A stretch of DNA of 64,000 bases from Mobilisporobacter senegalensis (GTDB lineage Bacteria; Bacillota; Clostridia; Lachnospirales; Lachnospiraceae). Positions within the stretch are counted from its first letter, which is position 1, and each line of letters opens with the position of its first letter. Where the stretch lies: assembly GCF_003752155.1 (NCBI RefSeq), contig NZ_RJVG01000005.1, positions 266,686 to 330,685 of the forward strand, in the 5' to 3' direction. A program made the position numbers and the translations under genes. The notes below the pieces were generated by a model. It saw only the letters and a list, made by a program, of their open reading frames with translations, was not told where the DNA came from and ran no database searches. This document shows positions 28,006 through 36,292 of the stretch, one piece after another.

Positions 28006-28057
28006 CAATAGAAGGAGCTGTCCTGAAAATATGAATTGAGGGCAGCTCCTTCTATTG
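28006..28057. terminator. Strong bidirectional terminator between ftsH and ecsC-like genes
   Basis: Fifteen-base perfect arms (caatagaaggagctg and complement) lie between two convergent genes, extended by a few further pairs around the loop. Confidence 0.85.
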
Positions 28058-28078
28058 TATGATTAAGTATCAGAAAAA

Positions 28079-28891
28079 TCAGGTTAATTTACCGGAAGAT
28101 TCCTTTTGTTTCTTTATATAATATCTCTTTTTATATTTTATAGCAGCGAACCTGCTGATCCTACGGATTATATTATAGTTTACAATACCACCTACTGCTC
28201 CAACAAAAGGAATTCCCTGAATAAATTTTGCGGTCAAAAGTGCATCAGATAAGATACTTGCCGTAGCTTTCATCTGTTCTTCCAAATCAATGTCTGTAAT
28301 AATATTATTGTCAATATTATCACCTGATTCATCTATCCTGCGATTCCATTCTTTCTGTCTTTCCCCTTTTGTCATGGCACCGCCAATCACTAGTAGAATA
28401 TATTCTTTCTCCTCATCCGTATCATAAGAATAACCATAGCTTAATGCTATCTCATAAATTCCTTTCATGATCAGTGACAAGAAGAGAGGAATATCAGGTA
28501 ACCCAATACCAAATAGACCAAGAACACCACCTTCTATTACAGAAATGGAGGAGTTCATCATTTGGGACTGATTTGCATACCGGTCCAGGCGGTTTATATA
28601 CTTTCTGCTTGAACTTTTATCAATGGCATAATTGTTTAAATCGTACTCTAATTGTATTTTATCTCTATTATAAGTTTTCTCTATATAGATATTACCTTTT
28701 TTGAAAACCAGCCAGAATCCTTTATAAAACGCTGTCTCTAAAGTGGATTTTAATTTACCTGGAATATAACCTTGAATTTTATCTACAACTGGATTAATTG
28801 TGGATTTTACAAAAACATTCTCTTTCTGATTTAATAATTTATGTTCTTCTTTTTTTATCTGTTTCATCTGTTTATTAATTTGTTTATTCAT
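28079..28891 (-). CDS. EcsC family protein
   Basis: A 270-residue protein with the EcsC-type core: GVLGLFGIGLPDIPLFLS (about 145-162), YEIALSYGYSYDT and VPFVGAVGGIVNYN near the C-terminus, the last two flanking hydrophobic helices. The family is membrane-associated; in Bacillus, EcsC accompanies the EcsAB transporter, but no transporter is adjacent here. Function is not known. Confidence 0.85.
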   Translation of the reverse strand: MNKQINKQMKQIKKEEHKLLNQKENVFVKSTINPVVDKIQGYIPGKLKSTLETAFYKGFWLVFKKGNIYIEKTYNRDKIQLEYDLNNYAIDKSSSRKYINRLDRYANQSQMMNSSISVIEGGVLGLFGIGLPDIPLFLSLIMKGIYEIALSYGYSYDTDEEKEYILLVIGGAMTKGERQKEWNRRIDESGDNIDNNIITDIDLEEQMKATASILSDALLTAKFIQGIPFVGAVGGIVNYNIIRRISRFAAIKYKKRYYIKKQKESSGKLT

Positions 28892-29089
28892 AAAGCTAAT
28901 CTCCTTTCAAGCCATTGCTCTATCATTGGAAACTTAACATAGTATTGTTTATGATATATATAATAAGTAATCAGATTAACTATAGCACAACTTCCTTCAT
29001 AGTAAAATACCCATCCAAATATAATTATATTCTATCATACTTGAAATGAAAAAGGAGTTTTATATAATACAAGTTCTTGCTGATTATAT

Positions 29090-29166
29090 AAAAAGAAGGG
29101 ACTTTTGCAAAAATATAAAGTTCTTCTAAATTTCAGAAAAGTATATTGTGCAAAAGCCCCTTCTTC
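29090..29166 (-). terminator. Terminator of the sigma/anti-sigma operon
   Basis: Long arms aagaagggacttttgcaaa and gtgcaaaagccccttctt flank about 35 bases. The left side gives the minus-strand RNA a U-run after the stem. Confidence 0.75.
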
Positions 29167-29184
29167 CAGTTATTAATGACTGCT

Positions 29185-30840
29185 TTACTTTGTTTTATCG
29201 TATCCGACTACAGTCCATATTCCTGTAGAATCTTCTCTTACCAGTCTCTTTAAGTATACGTAACTTGCTGGGGAATTGTCATCGTTAATCTTTGCAACTG
29301 CATAAACACCTGAATTTTCTTCAATTGTTATGCTATCATAAGCAATCGGATAGTCTCCCTGAATTCCATCTGGCATAATTAACAGACTTACAAATACTTG
29401 TGTAACATATGCAGGGTCCAGTCTCCAAGGGGAATGACCTGCATCTGCACTTTTTTGCTCACTTTCTTCTATTTCCATATTAACTTCAACAGTGACTTCC
29501 GGTTCATTCGTATCTACCTCTTCTTCTGGAATGATCATTTCACCTTCTGATATCTCTTCTACAAAAATCTTCATTTCATCTAAAGAAATATCTCCAAGAA
29601 CGGAATATTCCTTTCCATTTTCAATCCAGCGCACCCTGCTGATATCTGTCATTCCAGCATATGATCCGCCACCGATAAGAATTCCTTCACTATTGTCCAA
29701 TGATACAAATATTTCAGCAACATTGCCATTCACTTTACCAAGCACAGCAGAAGTATCCGGTCTTAATTCTCCATCTGCTTTCATTTGTGTAATGATTACA
29801 GTATTACTTTCATTCTTGTAGTATAAGTTTAAACGGTTATTCTTTATCTCAACAGCAATCGTCTTTAGACTATATCCTTCTGGTATCTGTGAAATAAGCT
29901 TTGGTTCAAATCCAATGATTTCTTTTGCTTCTTGTATGTTTTCAAACACCTGCTCTCCATTCTTATCTATTTCTCCAAATCCTTCCGGAATATTATATTC
30001 AAGGAGTTCTGATGGAATCTCATCTAAATATTCTATCTCCGTATAAGTAATTTGATACTGGACTGCATTCTCCATTGCTGTTTCTCTTTGTAATGGAAGG
30101 TTTGTCTCTTTATCCACCCATAGGTAATATACTGCTCCTCCATCAGGGGTCACTTCTATTTTTGAAGTTTCTCTTCCTAATATGTTCTCTTCTCCAATCA
30201 CTTTTACATTCACAGCATTTTTAATATTCTCAATTTCTTTCCCTAATTCAAAAGTAAAGCGATATGCATCTGGAAATGCTGAAAATATATGAACTTGCTT
30301 AGTATCTTCTCTGATTTGCCATTTTTTATCTCCATTATTTACTGTTACCAGGCCTTTCATTGAACCTTCCAATTCTTTCAGATAATAATTTCCGTTCCGA
30401 TCTGCCCAGACTTCTCTTCTTCCTTGAAGAACTTTATCTCCTTGTCCATTAAGTTCAACTACTTCAATGATTCCATGATACGCTTTTAATTCTTTTAATG
30501 CTTTCTCCATTGCATTTACAATATTACCATTATTCGTTGGCATAAACATATTAACAAGGAACACCAATGCTACCACAGCTGCTGCTGCAACTGTTCTGGT
30601 TATCCATACATATTTATTTCTTTTATTATTCATATTTGCAGCTCCTTTTACTGATGCAGCTAACCTGCGTGAAAAATTCTCATCCGGATACTCTGGTTCT
30701 TTTAGATTTCGAATAGTACGAACCGTATCCATAAGTTCTTCATAATCAGCTGATTCATTGAATTGATTATGTTCTATTGGTTTTACTTCCTTATTAAGCT
30801 GATCTATATAATCAGATATTTTCTTTTCCATATTGTCCAT
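29185..30840 (-). CDS. Probable anti-sigma factor with LolA/RseB-like and DUF4367-like domains
   Basis: A 551-residue single-pass protein. Residues 1-70 are cytoplasmic and would bind the sigma factor encoded just upstream; one membrane helix is at about 81-101 (TRTVAAAAVVALVFLVNMF). Residues about 110-290 look like a LolA/MucB-RseB-type outer-surface domain, and 310-440 like a DUF4367 domain (PEGYSLKTI). The rest is a beta-rich unknown. The gene begins 15 bases after the sigma gene. The anti-sigma role is inferred from layout; no HEXXXCXXC zinc motif is seen. Confidence 0.75.
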   Translation of the reverse strand: MDNMEKKISDYIDQLNKEVKPIEHNQFNESADYEELMDTVRTIRNLKEPEYPDENFSRRLAASVKGAANMNNKRNKYVWITRTVAAAAVVALVFLVNMFMPTNNGNIVNAMEKALKELKAYHGIIEVVELNGQGDKVLQGRREVWADRNGNYYLKELEGSMKGLVTVNNGDKKWQIREDTKQVHIFSAFPDAYRFTFELGKEIENIKNAVNVKVIGEENILGRETSKIEVTPDGGAVYYLWVDKETNLPLQRETAMENAVQYQITYTEIEYLDEIPSELLEYNIPEGFGEIDKNGEQVFENIQEAKEIIGFEPKLISQIPEGYSLKTIAVEIKNNRLNLYYKNESNTVIITQMKADGELRPDTSAVLGKVNGNVAEIFVSLDNSEGILIGGGSYAGMTDISRVRWIENGKEYSVLGDISLDEMKIFVEEISEGEMIIPEEEVDTNEPEVTVEVNMEIEESEQKSADAGHSPWRLDPAYVTQVFVSLLIMPDGIQGDYPIAYDSITIEENSGVYAVAKINDDNSPASYVYLKRLVREDSTGIWTVVGYDKTK

Positions 30841-30855
30841 AGTTATCCTCCTTTT

Positions 30856-31389
30856 CTATATACTTTTCTTTAATACTGTTCCAAGACTTTGCAATGCCCG
30901 GTACTGTATTACCCGAATATTACCTTCCGATTTATTCATATATTTAGCTGTTTCTTCAACGGAATATCCTCTTAAGATACGAAGCTCTATGATTGTCCTT
31001 TGTTCATCATTTAATGTCTTTAATGCATTTTCAGTCCATTCACGAATTGCATAAGCATCTGCAAAATCGTCTTCTCCTAATTTTCCCGGCTCAACATCAT
31101 CTATGTTCATCATAATTCCTTGTCTTTTGCTTTTTCTCCAATTATCCCGGATGATATTTAATGCTATGGTTTTTAAGAAACTTCTGCATTTATCCATTGA
31201 GATTTTTTCATCTTGCAAATAAGGAAGTGCCTTGGCATAAGTCTCCTGGGTGATATCTTCTGCCTCTTCTTTATTTTGAACTTTATAATATATGAAACGA
31301 TATATATCTTTCCAAGTGGCAGAGCATATTTCTTCAATCAGCTCATCATTATTTTTTATTGATTCTTTCTTTTTTCCCTTATTAAACAT
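30856..31389 (-). CDS. ECF-type RNA polymerase sigma factor
   Basis: A 177-residue sigma-70-family factor. Region 2 is YRFIYYKVQNKEEAEDITQETYAKAL (shown here by its IYYKVQNKEEAEDITQET core) and region 4 is ELRILRGYSVEETAKYMNKSEGNI with a helix-turn-helix. GGAGG precedes the ATG at 31389. It is co-transcribed with the membrane anti-sigma candidate and probably responds to an envelope signal. Confidence 0.9.
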   Translation of the reverse strand: MFNKGKKKESIKNNDELIEEICSATWKDIYRFIYYKVQNKEEAEDITQETYAKALPYLQDEKISMDKCRSFLKTIALNIIRDNWRKSKRQGIMMNIDDVEPGKLGEDDFADAYAIREWTENALKTLNDEQRTIIELRILRGYSVEETAKYMNKSEGNIRVIQYRALQSLGTVLKKSI

Positions 31390-31508
31390 TGCATTTGTTC
31401 CTCCTTTCTCTATCAATTACTCCTTACACTTATAAAAACGAATATAAAGATAGAATGTTACAAAAAAATATGAGATATTCGAATTATTTTTCTTTTAGTA
31501 TAATGCCA

Positions 31509-31559
31509 CTACAGACTAAGATGAGTTTTCATGCAAGCATGATTCATCTTAGTCTGTAG
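31509..31559. repeat. Perfect 16-bp palindrome with inner hairpin
   Basis: ctacagactaagatga at 31509-31524 is mirrored at 31544-31559, and the loop itself contains catgcaagcatg. No U-tract follows on either strand, so it is not a normal terminator. It lies between the sigma-factor promoter region and the rubrerythrin terminator. Confidence 0.7.
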
Positions 31560-31584
31560 CGGCGCTTGACTTGTGCCTTCGCGC

Positions 31585-31624
31585 AAAAAAAAGCCTCATC
31601 ACTAGTTTAAACTAATGACAAGGC
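31585..31624 (-). terminator. Rubrerythrin terminator
   Basis: Sixteen-base arms (gccttgtcattagttt and aaactagtgatgaggc in the minus strand, with G-U pairs) are followed by eight U residues. Confidence 0.85.
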
Positions 31625-31637
31625 ATCATAATATTGA

Positions 31638-31785
31638 AGTTACAATTCAGCCATAAGCTCGATTTCGCGACCCTGCATCTCGCTTTGGCAGAACGCCATA
31701 TAGAAAGCCGTGTACAAACTGCCCTTAGTGTGCAAGCACCCACGTGCAATTTGCATACTACTTTCTGCATGGCTGAACTGTAACT
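31638..31785. repeat. 148-bp imperfect inverted repeat with nested hairpins, next to the rubrerythrin stop
   Basis: agttacaattcagcca (31638-31653) pairs with tggctgaactgtaact (31770-31785) at 15 of 16 positions. Inside, gtgtgcaa/ttgcatac with gcac/gtgc forms another nested stem, and gcag/ctgc a third. The right arm ends exactly at the rubrerythrin stop codon and the left arm precedes its terminator, so the element forms almost the whole 3' UTR. It is more G+C-rich than its surroundings. A structured RNA or a small inserted palindromic element are both possible. The open frame across it (31640-31846) has no ribosome site and is not supported. Confidence 0.6.
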
Positions 31786-32339
31786 TAAAATTCTTTATAA
31801 ACTTCTTTTTTTGCACCACAGACAGGACAATTATCCGGAGCACCATCTAAAATTGTATGTCCACAGATCGGGCAGATATAAACAGCATTTAATTCAATAT
31901 CTTTTCCTTCTTTTGCCGCATTCTGAGCCTGTGTAAATAAATCTACATGTATCTTTTCTGCTTCTAATGCAAAGTGGAATGATCTTTCTGCTCCTTTTTC
32001 TTCCTGATATACTGCTGCATTTAAATACACTGGATACATCTGCTCCACTTCATGAAGTTCTCCATTGATCGCACCTTGTAAATTATCTACTGTTTTACCA
32101 ATTCCAAATACTCCGCCTGCTGTAACGGTAGCATCCGCGATATCACCATCGATTTCCTTAAAGTGGTTGTTCGCATGAACTCTTTCTGCGAAAGAAATTG
32201 CATCAAAAAGTTTAGCGATATTAGGGAATCCTTCTTTTTTAGCCACATCTGCCCAATATAAATATCTCATATGTGCTAAACTTTCACCACCGTACGCTGA
32301 ATGCAAAAAGTCACTTGTCATAGCATTTTTTACTGCCAT
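31785..32339 (-). CDS. rbr: Rubrerythrin
   Basis: A 184-residue protein of oxidative-stress defence in anaerobes that reduces hydrogen peroxide. The N-terminal ferritin-like four-helix domain supplies the diiron ligands (ESLAHMRY, ERVHANNHF, EVEQMYP and the AEKIHVDLF helix). The C-terminal rubredoxin-like domain has CPICGHT and CPVCGAKK. It is a single gene with its own terminator and an unusual structured 3' UTR. Confidence 0.93.
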   Translation of the reverse strand: MAVKNAMTSDFLHSAYGGESLAHMRYLYWADVAKKEGFPNIAKLFDAISFAERVHANNHFKEIDGDIADATVTAGGVFGIGKTVDNLQGAINGELHEVEQMYPVYLNAAVYQEEKGAERSFHFALEAEKIHVDLFTQAQNAAKEGKDIELNAVYICPICGHTILDGAPDNCPVCGAKKEVYKEF

Positions 32340-32449
32340 TTCTGATACCTCCTAAAAATTATTTATTTTAAATATATATTACACTTATATTATTGGCATG
32401 TATTAATATTTTAGTAGTCTTTCTAAATTATTTCATATGTCTGTTATAA

Positions 32450-33025
32450 TTATTCCTCATGATTTCCTAAGCCAATGGCTTCAGCAACTTCACGCATGCC
32501 AAGAATTGTTTCATTAATAACTGTGTCCAGGTCCATTCCTAATTTACTGGCACCTTTTTCAATAATACTGCGATCTACTCCTGCAGCAAAACGCTTGTCC
32601 TTGTATTTCTTCTTCACTGATTTCAATTCAATATCCATAACACTTTTACTAGGTCTCATAAGAGCCGCTGCAGTTATCAGACCTGTCAGCTCATCAATTG
32701 TATATAATACTAATTCCATACGCTCTATTGGCTCAATATCGCAACATATCTCAAAGCCATGACTTGCTATTCCATGAATATAGTCTTCATCAATATTTCT
32801 CTCTCTTAGTATTTCCTGAACTTTAATACAATGCTGTTCCGGATATTTTTCGTAGTCCAAATCATGAAGCAATCCTATAATAGCCCATTTATCTATATCT
32901 TCTTCCCCAAAAAGATTGGCAAAATGCCTCATGACCCCTTCTACAGTTAATGCATGTTTTAATAAGGAATCGGTTTTATTATATTCTGTTAATAGATTCC
33001 ATGCCTGTTCCCTGTTAAGTCTCAT
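32450..33025 (-). CDS. HD-domain hydrolase
   Basis: A 191-residue HD-superfamily protein. The metal-binding His and HD pair are in KHALTVEG (about residue 23) and GLLHDLDYEKYPEQH (about 51-65), with later His in IASHGFE. Such proteins act as phosphohydrolases on nucleotides or similar compounds; the substrate is unknown. Its start overlaps the ubiX stop in ATGA, so it is translated together with UbiX. Confidence 0.85.
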   Translation of the reverse strand: MRLNREQAWNLLTEYNKTDSLLKHALTVEGVMRHFANLFGEEDIDKWAIIGLLHDLDYEKYPEQHCIKVQEILRERNIDEDYIHGIASHGFEICCDIEPIERMELVLYTIDELTGLITAAALMRPSKSVMDIELKSVKKKYKDKRFAAGVDRSIIEKGASKLGMDLDTVINETILGMREVAEAIGLGNHEE

Positions 33026-33612
33026 CTGTTATCCTCCTTATCTTTCCATCTCTTAAAACCTATCACTTCTATATCAAATTTGTCAAGGATTTTTCCTACA
33101 ATTTGCCTGTTCATATCTTCAATATCAGCCGGTTGATTATAATAAGTGACCATTGGAGGTATTACCATTGCACCAGCCTCTGCCAGTAATAACATATTTC
33201 TTAGATGGATAGTACTTAATGGAGTTTCTCTTGGCACAACAATCAGTTTTCTTCCCTCTTTTATTGTAACGTCAGCCGTCCGCAGCAAAAGGTTGTCTGA
33301 AAAACCATTGGCAATACCTGCAGCAGTTTTCATACTACATGGGATAACGACCATCCCCTCTGTCCGAAAAGTTCCACTGGCTAATGCATCTCCAACATTG
33401 TTATTATCATATACATAATCTGCCAATTCCTTCACTTGATCCAGCGTATATTCTGTCTCATCTCTGATGGTCAGTTGTGCTCCCTTTGATATTACAAGAT
33501 GTGTCTCCCAATCTGTATGTTCCTTCATTAATTCTAATAGTGTGATACCAAGGATTGCTCCGCTTGCTCCACTCATACCTATAACCAGTCTTTTTTTCTT
33601 ATTGTAATTCAT
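33022..33612 (-). CDS. ubiX: Flavin prenyltransferase UbiX
   Basis: A 196-residue flavoprotein that makes prenylated FMN for UbiD-type decarboxylases. Motifs are VIGMSGASGAILG at the N-terminus, VIPCSMKTAAGIANG and VVPRETPLSTIHLRNM. ATG at 33612 follows AAAGGA; a longer frame to 33651 lacks a site. No UbiD gene is seen in the window, so its partner is elsewhere. Confidence 0.92.
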   Translation of the reverse strand: MNYNKKKRLVIGMSGASGAILGITLLELMKEHTDWETHLVISKGAQLTIRDETEYTLDQVKELADYVYDNNNVGDALASGTFRTEGMVVIPCSMKTAAGIANGFSDNLLLRTADVTIKEGRKLIVVPRETPLSTIHLRNMLLLAEAGAMVIPPMVTYYNQPADIEDMNRQIVGKILDKFDIEVIGFKRWKDKEDNR

Positions 33613-33666
33613 AATGTTTCCTTTCTCATCTATCTTTCTAATTAAAACCATTTGAATCTTCTAATA

Positions 33667-33702
33667 GGCTGCCTTAAAAAGATTAATATCTTGTGGCAGC
33701 CC
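33667..33702. terminator. Hairpin between the kinase-like gene and ubiX
   Basis: Arms ggctgcc and ggcagcc flank a 21-base loop downstream of the probable promoter side of ubiX and upstream of the kinase-like stop. U-tracts are weak, so termination is tentative. Confidence 0.45.
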
Positions 33703-33719
33703 TTAAGATTTCTATATTA

Positions 33720-34211
33720 CTAATAATATTTTCTGCGAACCTCTTTCGTAAAACCATAATCTACGATAACCGGCCTATCTTTGATCTGTCCCCAATTGGA
33801 TGCCCGTCCAAGATCTCTTAATATCAACTCGTAATCACGGGCAATATCCTGTAATTCCTTTAAATGATATAATTCCCTGGCATTTTTTACTTTAAAATAA
33901 TTCATTACATAATATATATTTTTAATCCTTTCAGCTCTTTCCATAATAAGATACCTAAAGTCATCGGAAACAGTTAAAACTGTGGCAAATATTTGTAAAT
34001 TACTATTTTTTGCTATATCATATTCTACTTTGTTTTGAGCAAATCCACGGGGGTTTTTTGCAACTTTTACAACATATCCATTACCTAAATCATATACTCT
34101 TCTTCCTGATCCTTCAGCAATATATTTATATTCTCTATTTCTAAATTTTGATTCTAAAGTATTAAAATCAAAATTATTATTTCTAATTAATTTATTCTCA
34201 TTTTCACTCAT
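33720..34211 (-). CDS. Small protein-kinase-like protein
   Basis: A 163-residue protein with a kinase-like N-lobe: AEGSGRRVYDLG resembles a glycine-rich loop, YVVKVAKN supplies the lysine, and YLIMERAE resembles the hinge. A reduced C-lobe ends in NWGQI and VIVDYGFT, where DYG may stand for DFG. The usual HRD loop is not obvious. Proteins of this kind occur in phages and Clostridia without known role. GGAGGT precedes the ATG at 34211. Confidence 0.55.
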   Translation of the reverse strand: MSENENKLIRNNNFDFNTLESKFRNREYKYIAEGSGRRVYDLGNGYVVKVAKNPRGFAQNKVEYDIAKNSNLQIFATVLTVSDDFRYLIMERAERIKNIYYVMNYFKVKNARELYHLKELQDIARDYELILRDLGRASNWGQIKDRPVIVDYGFTKEVRRKYY

Positions 34212-34479
34212 ATTGTGACCTCCACTTAGTAGCAAATAAATCTTGTAATTCATAATATTCACCAGATTCATTTATGTTCGCTTACAAAATGGATAAGTTT
34301 TCATGAGAAAATATTAATATTAAAATAATGATTCCTTTTATTATATCAAAATATTATATAACTTCCAGAGATATCTAATATTTTTATAAATTAATTAAAA
34401 AATTTCTTCCTAAAATAGGAAACTGACCAAGCGTCACTACATATTATACATTGTAATTATAATTTAGGAGGAACTAAAA

Positions 34480-34680
34480 ATGAGTGATTTAACAGCTACA
34501 AATTGTGGTGGAGGATGTTCTACAGGAGGTAATAACAGTCTTTGTCTTATTCTCATTCTCTTACTCTGCTGCTGTGGAAATGGCAATGGTTTTGGCGGAT
34601 TTGGTGGTAATGGTTGTGGCGATGATAATGGTTGTCTCTTACTTATTATCCTTCTTTGCTGCTGCGGTAATGGCTTCTAG
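34480..34680 (+). CDS. Small high-cysteine, high-glycine protein (HCB-like)
   Basis: A 66-residue protein with two similar halves: a leucine-rich hydrophobic stretch followed by CCCGNG (CLILILLLCCCGNGNGFG and CLLLIILLCCCGNGF). Such proteins are widespread in spore-forming Clostridia and are annotated as chorion-class high-cysteine proteins. An AGGAGG site precedes the ATG and a terminator follows at once. It could be a spore-coat or membrane-surface component; the role is inferred only. Confidence 0.75.
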   Translation: MSDLTATNCGGGCSTGGNNSLCLILILLLCCCGNGNGFGGFGGNGCGDDNGCLLLIILLCCCGNGF

Positions 34681-34693
34681 TTCTATCTTAAAC

Positions 34694-34722
34694 AAAAAGG
34701 CTGCTAAAGCAGCCTTTTCGTT
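34694..34722. terminator. Terminator shared by convergent small genes
   Basis: aaaaaggctgc / gcagcctttt is a compact stem with a four-base loop and T-rich right side, ending the high-cysteine gene and, in reverse, the gene at 34723-34944. Confidence 0.85.
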
Positions 34723-34944
34723 TTATATTTTTTTATTTTTTAGACAAGCAATACATTCTTTGTCAATCTCATATACAGTATTGTCTTCTATAATTAATTC
34801 TGAAGTCTCACCAGTTTTCTTAATAATTTCTTGTGTTTTATATTGATCGGCTACAAAGTTTCGATTCATTTGATATGGTCTTTTATAATCACCGGTATTA
34901 ACATGTGATTCCTTATTATTCATCTTATCATTATAATATTTCAT
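34723..34944 (-). CDS. Small hypothetical protein
   Basis: A 73-residue, charged, soluble protein that I do not recognise. GGAGGA lies 11 bases before the ATG and a shared terminator follows, which supports expression. The C-terminal part (LIIEDNTVYEIDKECIACL) has two Cys residues and looks like a small beta-strand unit. Confidence 0.6.
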   Translation of the reverse strand: MKYYNDKMNNKESHVNTGDYKRPYQMNRNFVADQYKTQEIIKKTGETSELIIEDNTVYEIDKECIACLKNKKI

Positions 34945-35149
34945 AGTTCTGATGTCCTCCTCTTAGTGGTATTATAATAGATAGCCTTCGCCACCTTACT
35001 ATATGTTATGATAAATTCCTTTAAAATGTCCCATTATTATTCTTTTTTCTTATAATATATTGTTGTTGAATCCCACTATTATTTCCTATATAATGTATTA
35101 CAATATGTATCAACGTATCAATATGAACATTTACAGAAGGGAGAAATCT

Positions 35150-36250
35150 ATGTCTGGATCAATATATGGAAATCAATTTCGTATCTCTACCTGGGGAGAA
35201 TCTCATGGCAAAGGAATTGGTGTTGTTGTCGATGGTTGTCCTTCCGGACTTAATCTGGAAGAATCTATTATCCAACGTTATTTAGACAGAAGAAAACCTG
35301 GAAGGACGAAATATTCCACTCCAAGAAAAGAATCTGATATGGTAGAAATTCTATCGGGTACATTTGAAAATAAGACAACTGGTGCTCCAATCTCCATGAT
35401 GGTACATAATCAGAACCAACATTCTGGAGATTATTCCGATATCGCAAGTTATTATAGACCGGGACATGCAGATTATACTTTTAGCGAGAAATATGGTTTC
35501 CGGGACTATCGGGGAGGCGGCCGTTCTTCTGGCCGTGAAACCATAGGGAGAGTAGCCGCCGGAGCAATTGCTTCCGGTATATTGAATGCCCTGGGAATTC
35601 ATGTAATGGCATATACAAAATCTATTGGAGATATTACGATTAATTATAATAAGTGCAGTAAAGATAATGTGATGATAAGTCCTCTTTATATGCCTGATCT
35701 GGATGCTTCCAGCCTGGCAGAAGATTATCTGTTAAATATTATGAAAGAGCAGGATTCTGTAGGCGGTGTTATAGAATGTATCGTTACTGGAATGCCTGCT
35801 GGTGTGGGCGATCCAACCTTTGAAAAACTGGATGCTAATCTGGCGAAAGCAATCACATCAATTGGTGCCGTAAAAGGTGTAGAAATTGGAGAAGGATTCG
35901 GAGCAGCTAATTTACTGGGATCAATGAATAATGATACCTGGCAGTATGACAATAATAGGAATCTGTCCAAACGCTCCAATCATGCAGGTGGTATCTTAGG
36001 GGGTATAAGCGATGGCTCTGAGATCATACTCAGGGCTGCAATTAAACCTACCCCTTCCATAGGTAAAACCCAGGAAACAGTAAATAATCAAAAAGAGAAT
36101 ATACAGATAAACGTAAAAGGACGTCATGATCCGATTATCGTTCCGAGAGCAGTTGTTGTGGTTGAGAGCATGGTGGCTATTACATTAGTAGATATGCTAT
36201 TTGCCAATATGACTTCCAGAATGGATAAAATTATTGAATTTTATAAATAA
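35150..36250 (+). CDS. aroC: Chorismate synthase
   Basis: A 366-residue enzyme that turns 5-enolpyruvylshikimate-3-phosphate into chorismate using reduced FMN. Signatures are WGESHGKGIGVVVDG (about 13-27), GRSSGRETIGRVAAGAIA, and SNHAGGILGGISDG with DPIIVPRAV near the end. GGGAG before ATG 35150 sets the start; the longer frame from 35060 has no site. No other aro genes are adjacent. Confidence 0.96.
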   Translation: MSGSIYGNQFRISTWGESHGKGIGVVVDGCPSGLNLEESIIQRYLDRRKPGRTKYSTPRKESDMVEILSGTFENKTTGAPISMMVHNQNQHSGDYSDIASYYRPGHADYTFSEKYGFRDYRGGGRSSGRETIGRVAAGAIASGILNALGIHVMAYTKSIGDITINYNKCSKDNVMISPLYMPDLDASSLAEDYLLNIMKEQDSVGGVIECIVTGMPAGVGDPTFEKLDANLAKAITSIGAVKGVEIGEGFGAANLLGSMNNDTWQYDNNRNLSKRSNHAGGILGGISDGSEIILRAAIKPTPSIGKTQETVNNQKENIQINVKGRHDPIIVPRAVVVVESMVAITLVDMLFANMTSRMDKIIEFYK

Positions 36251-36251
36251 G

Positions 36252-36292
36252 AAAAAGGCTTTGGCAAACAGATATCATTTGCCAAAGCCTTC
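36252..36292. terminator. Bidirectional terminator between aroC and the chemoreceptor
   Basis: Fourteen-base perfect arms aaggctttggcaaa and complement separate the two convergent genes. Confidence 0.85.

Noticed and set aside
31638..31785. Integron attC site
   Set aside because: The arms do not fit the GTTRRRY/RYYYAAC ends and there is no integrase or cassette array nearby.
31640..31846. 68-residue minus-strand ORF across the rubrerythrin 3' end
   Set aside because: No ribosome site, overlaps the conserved rubredoxin-like coding end in another frame and lies on an inverted repeat.
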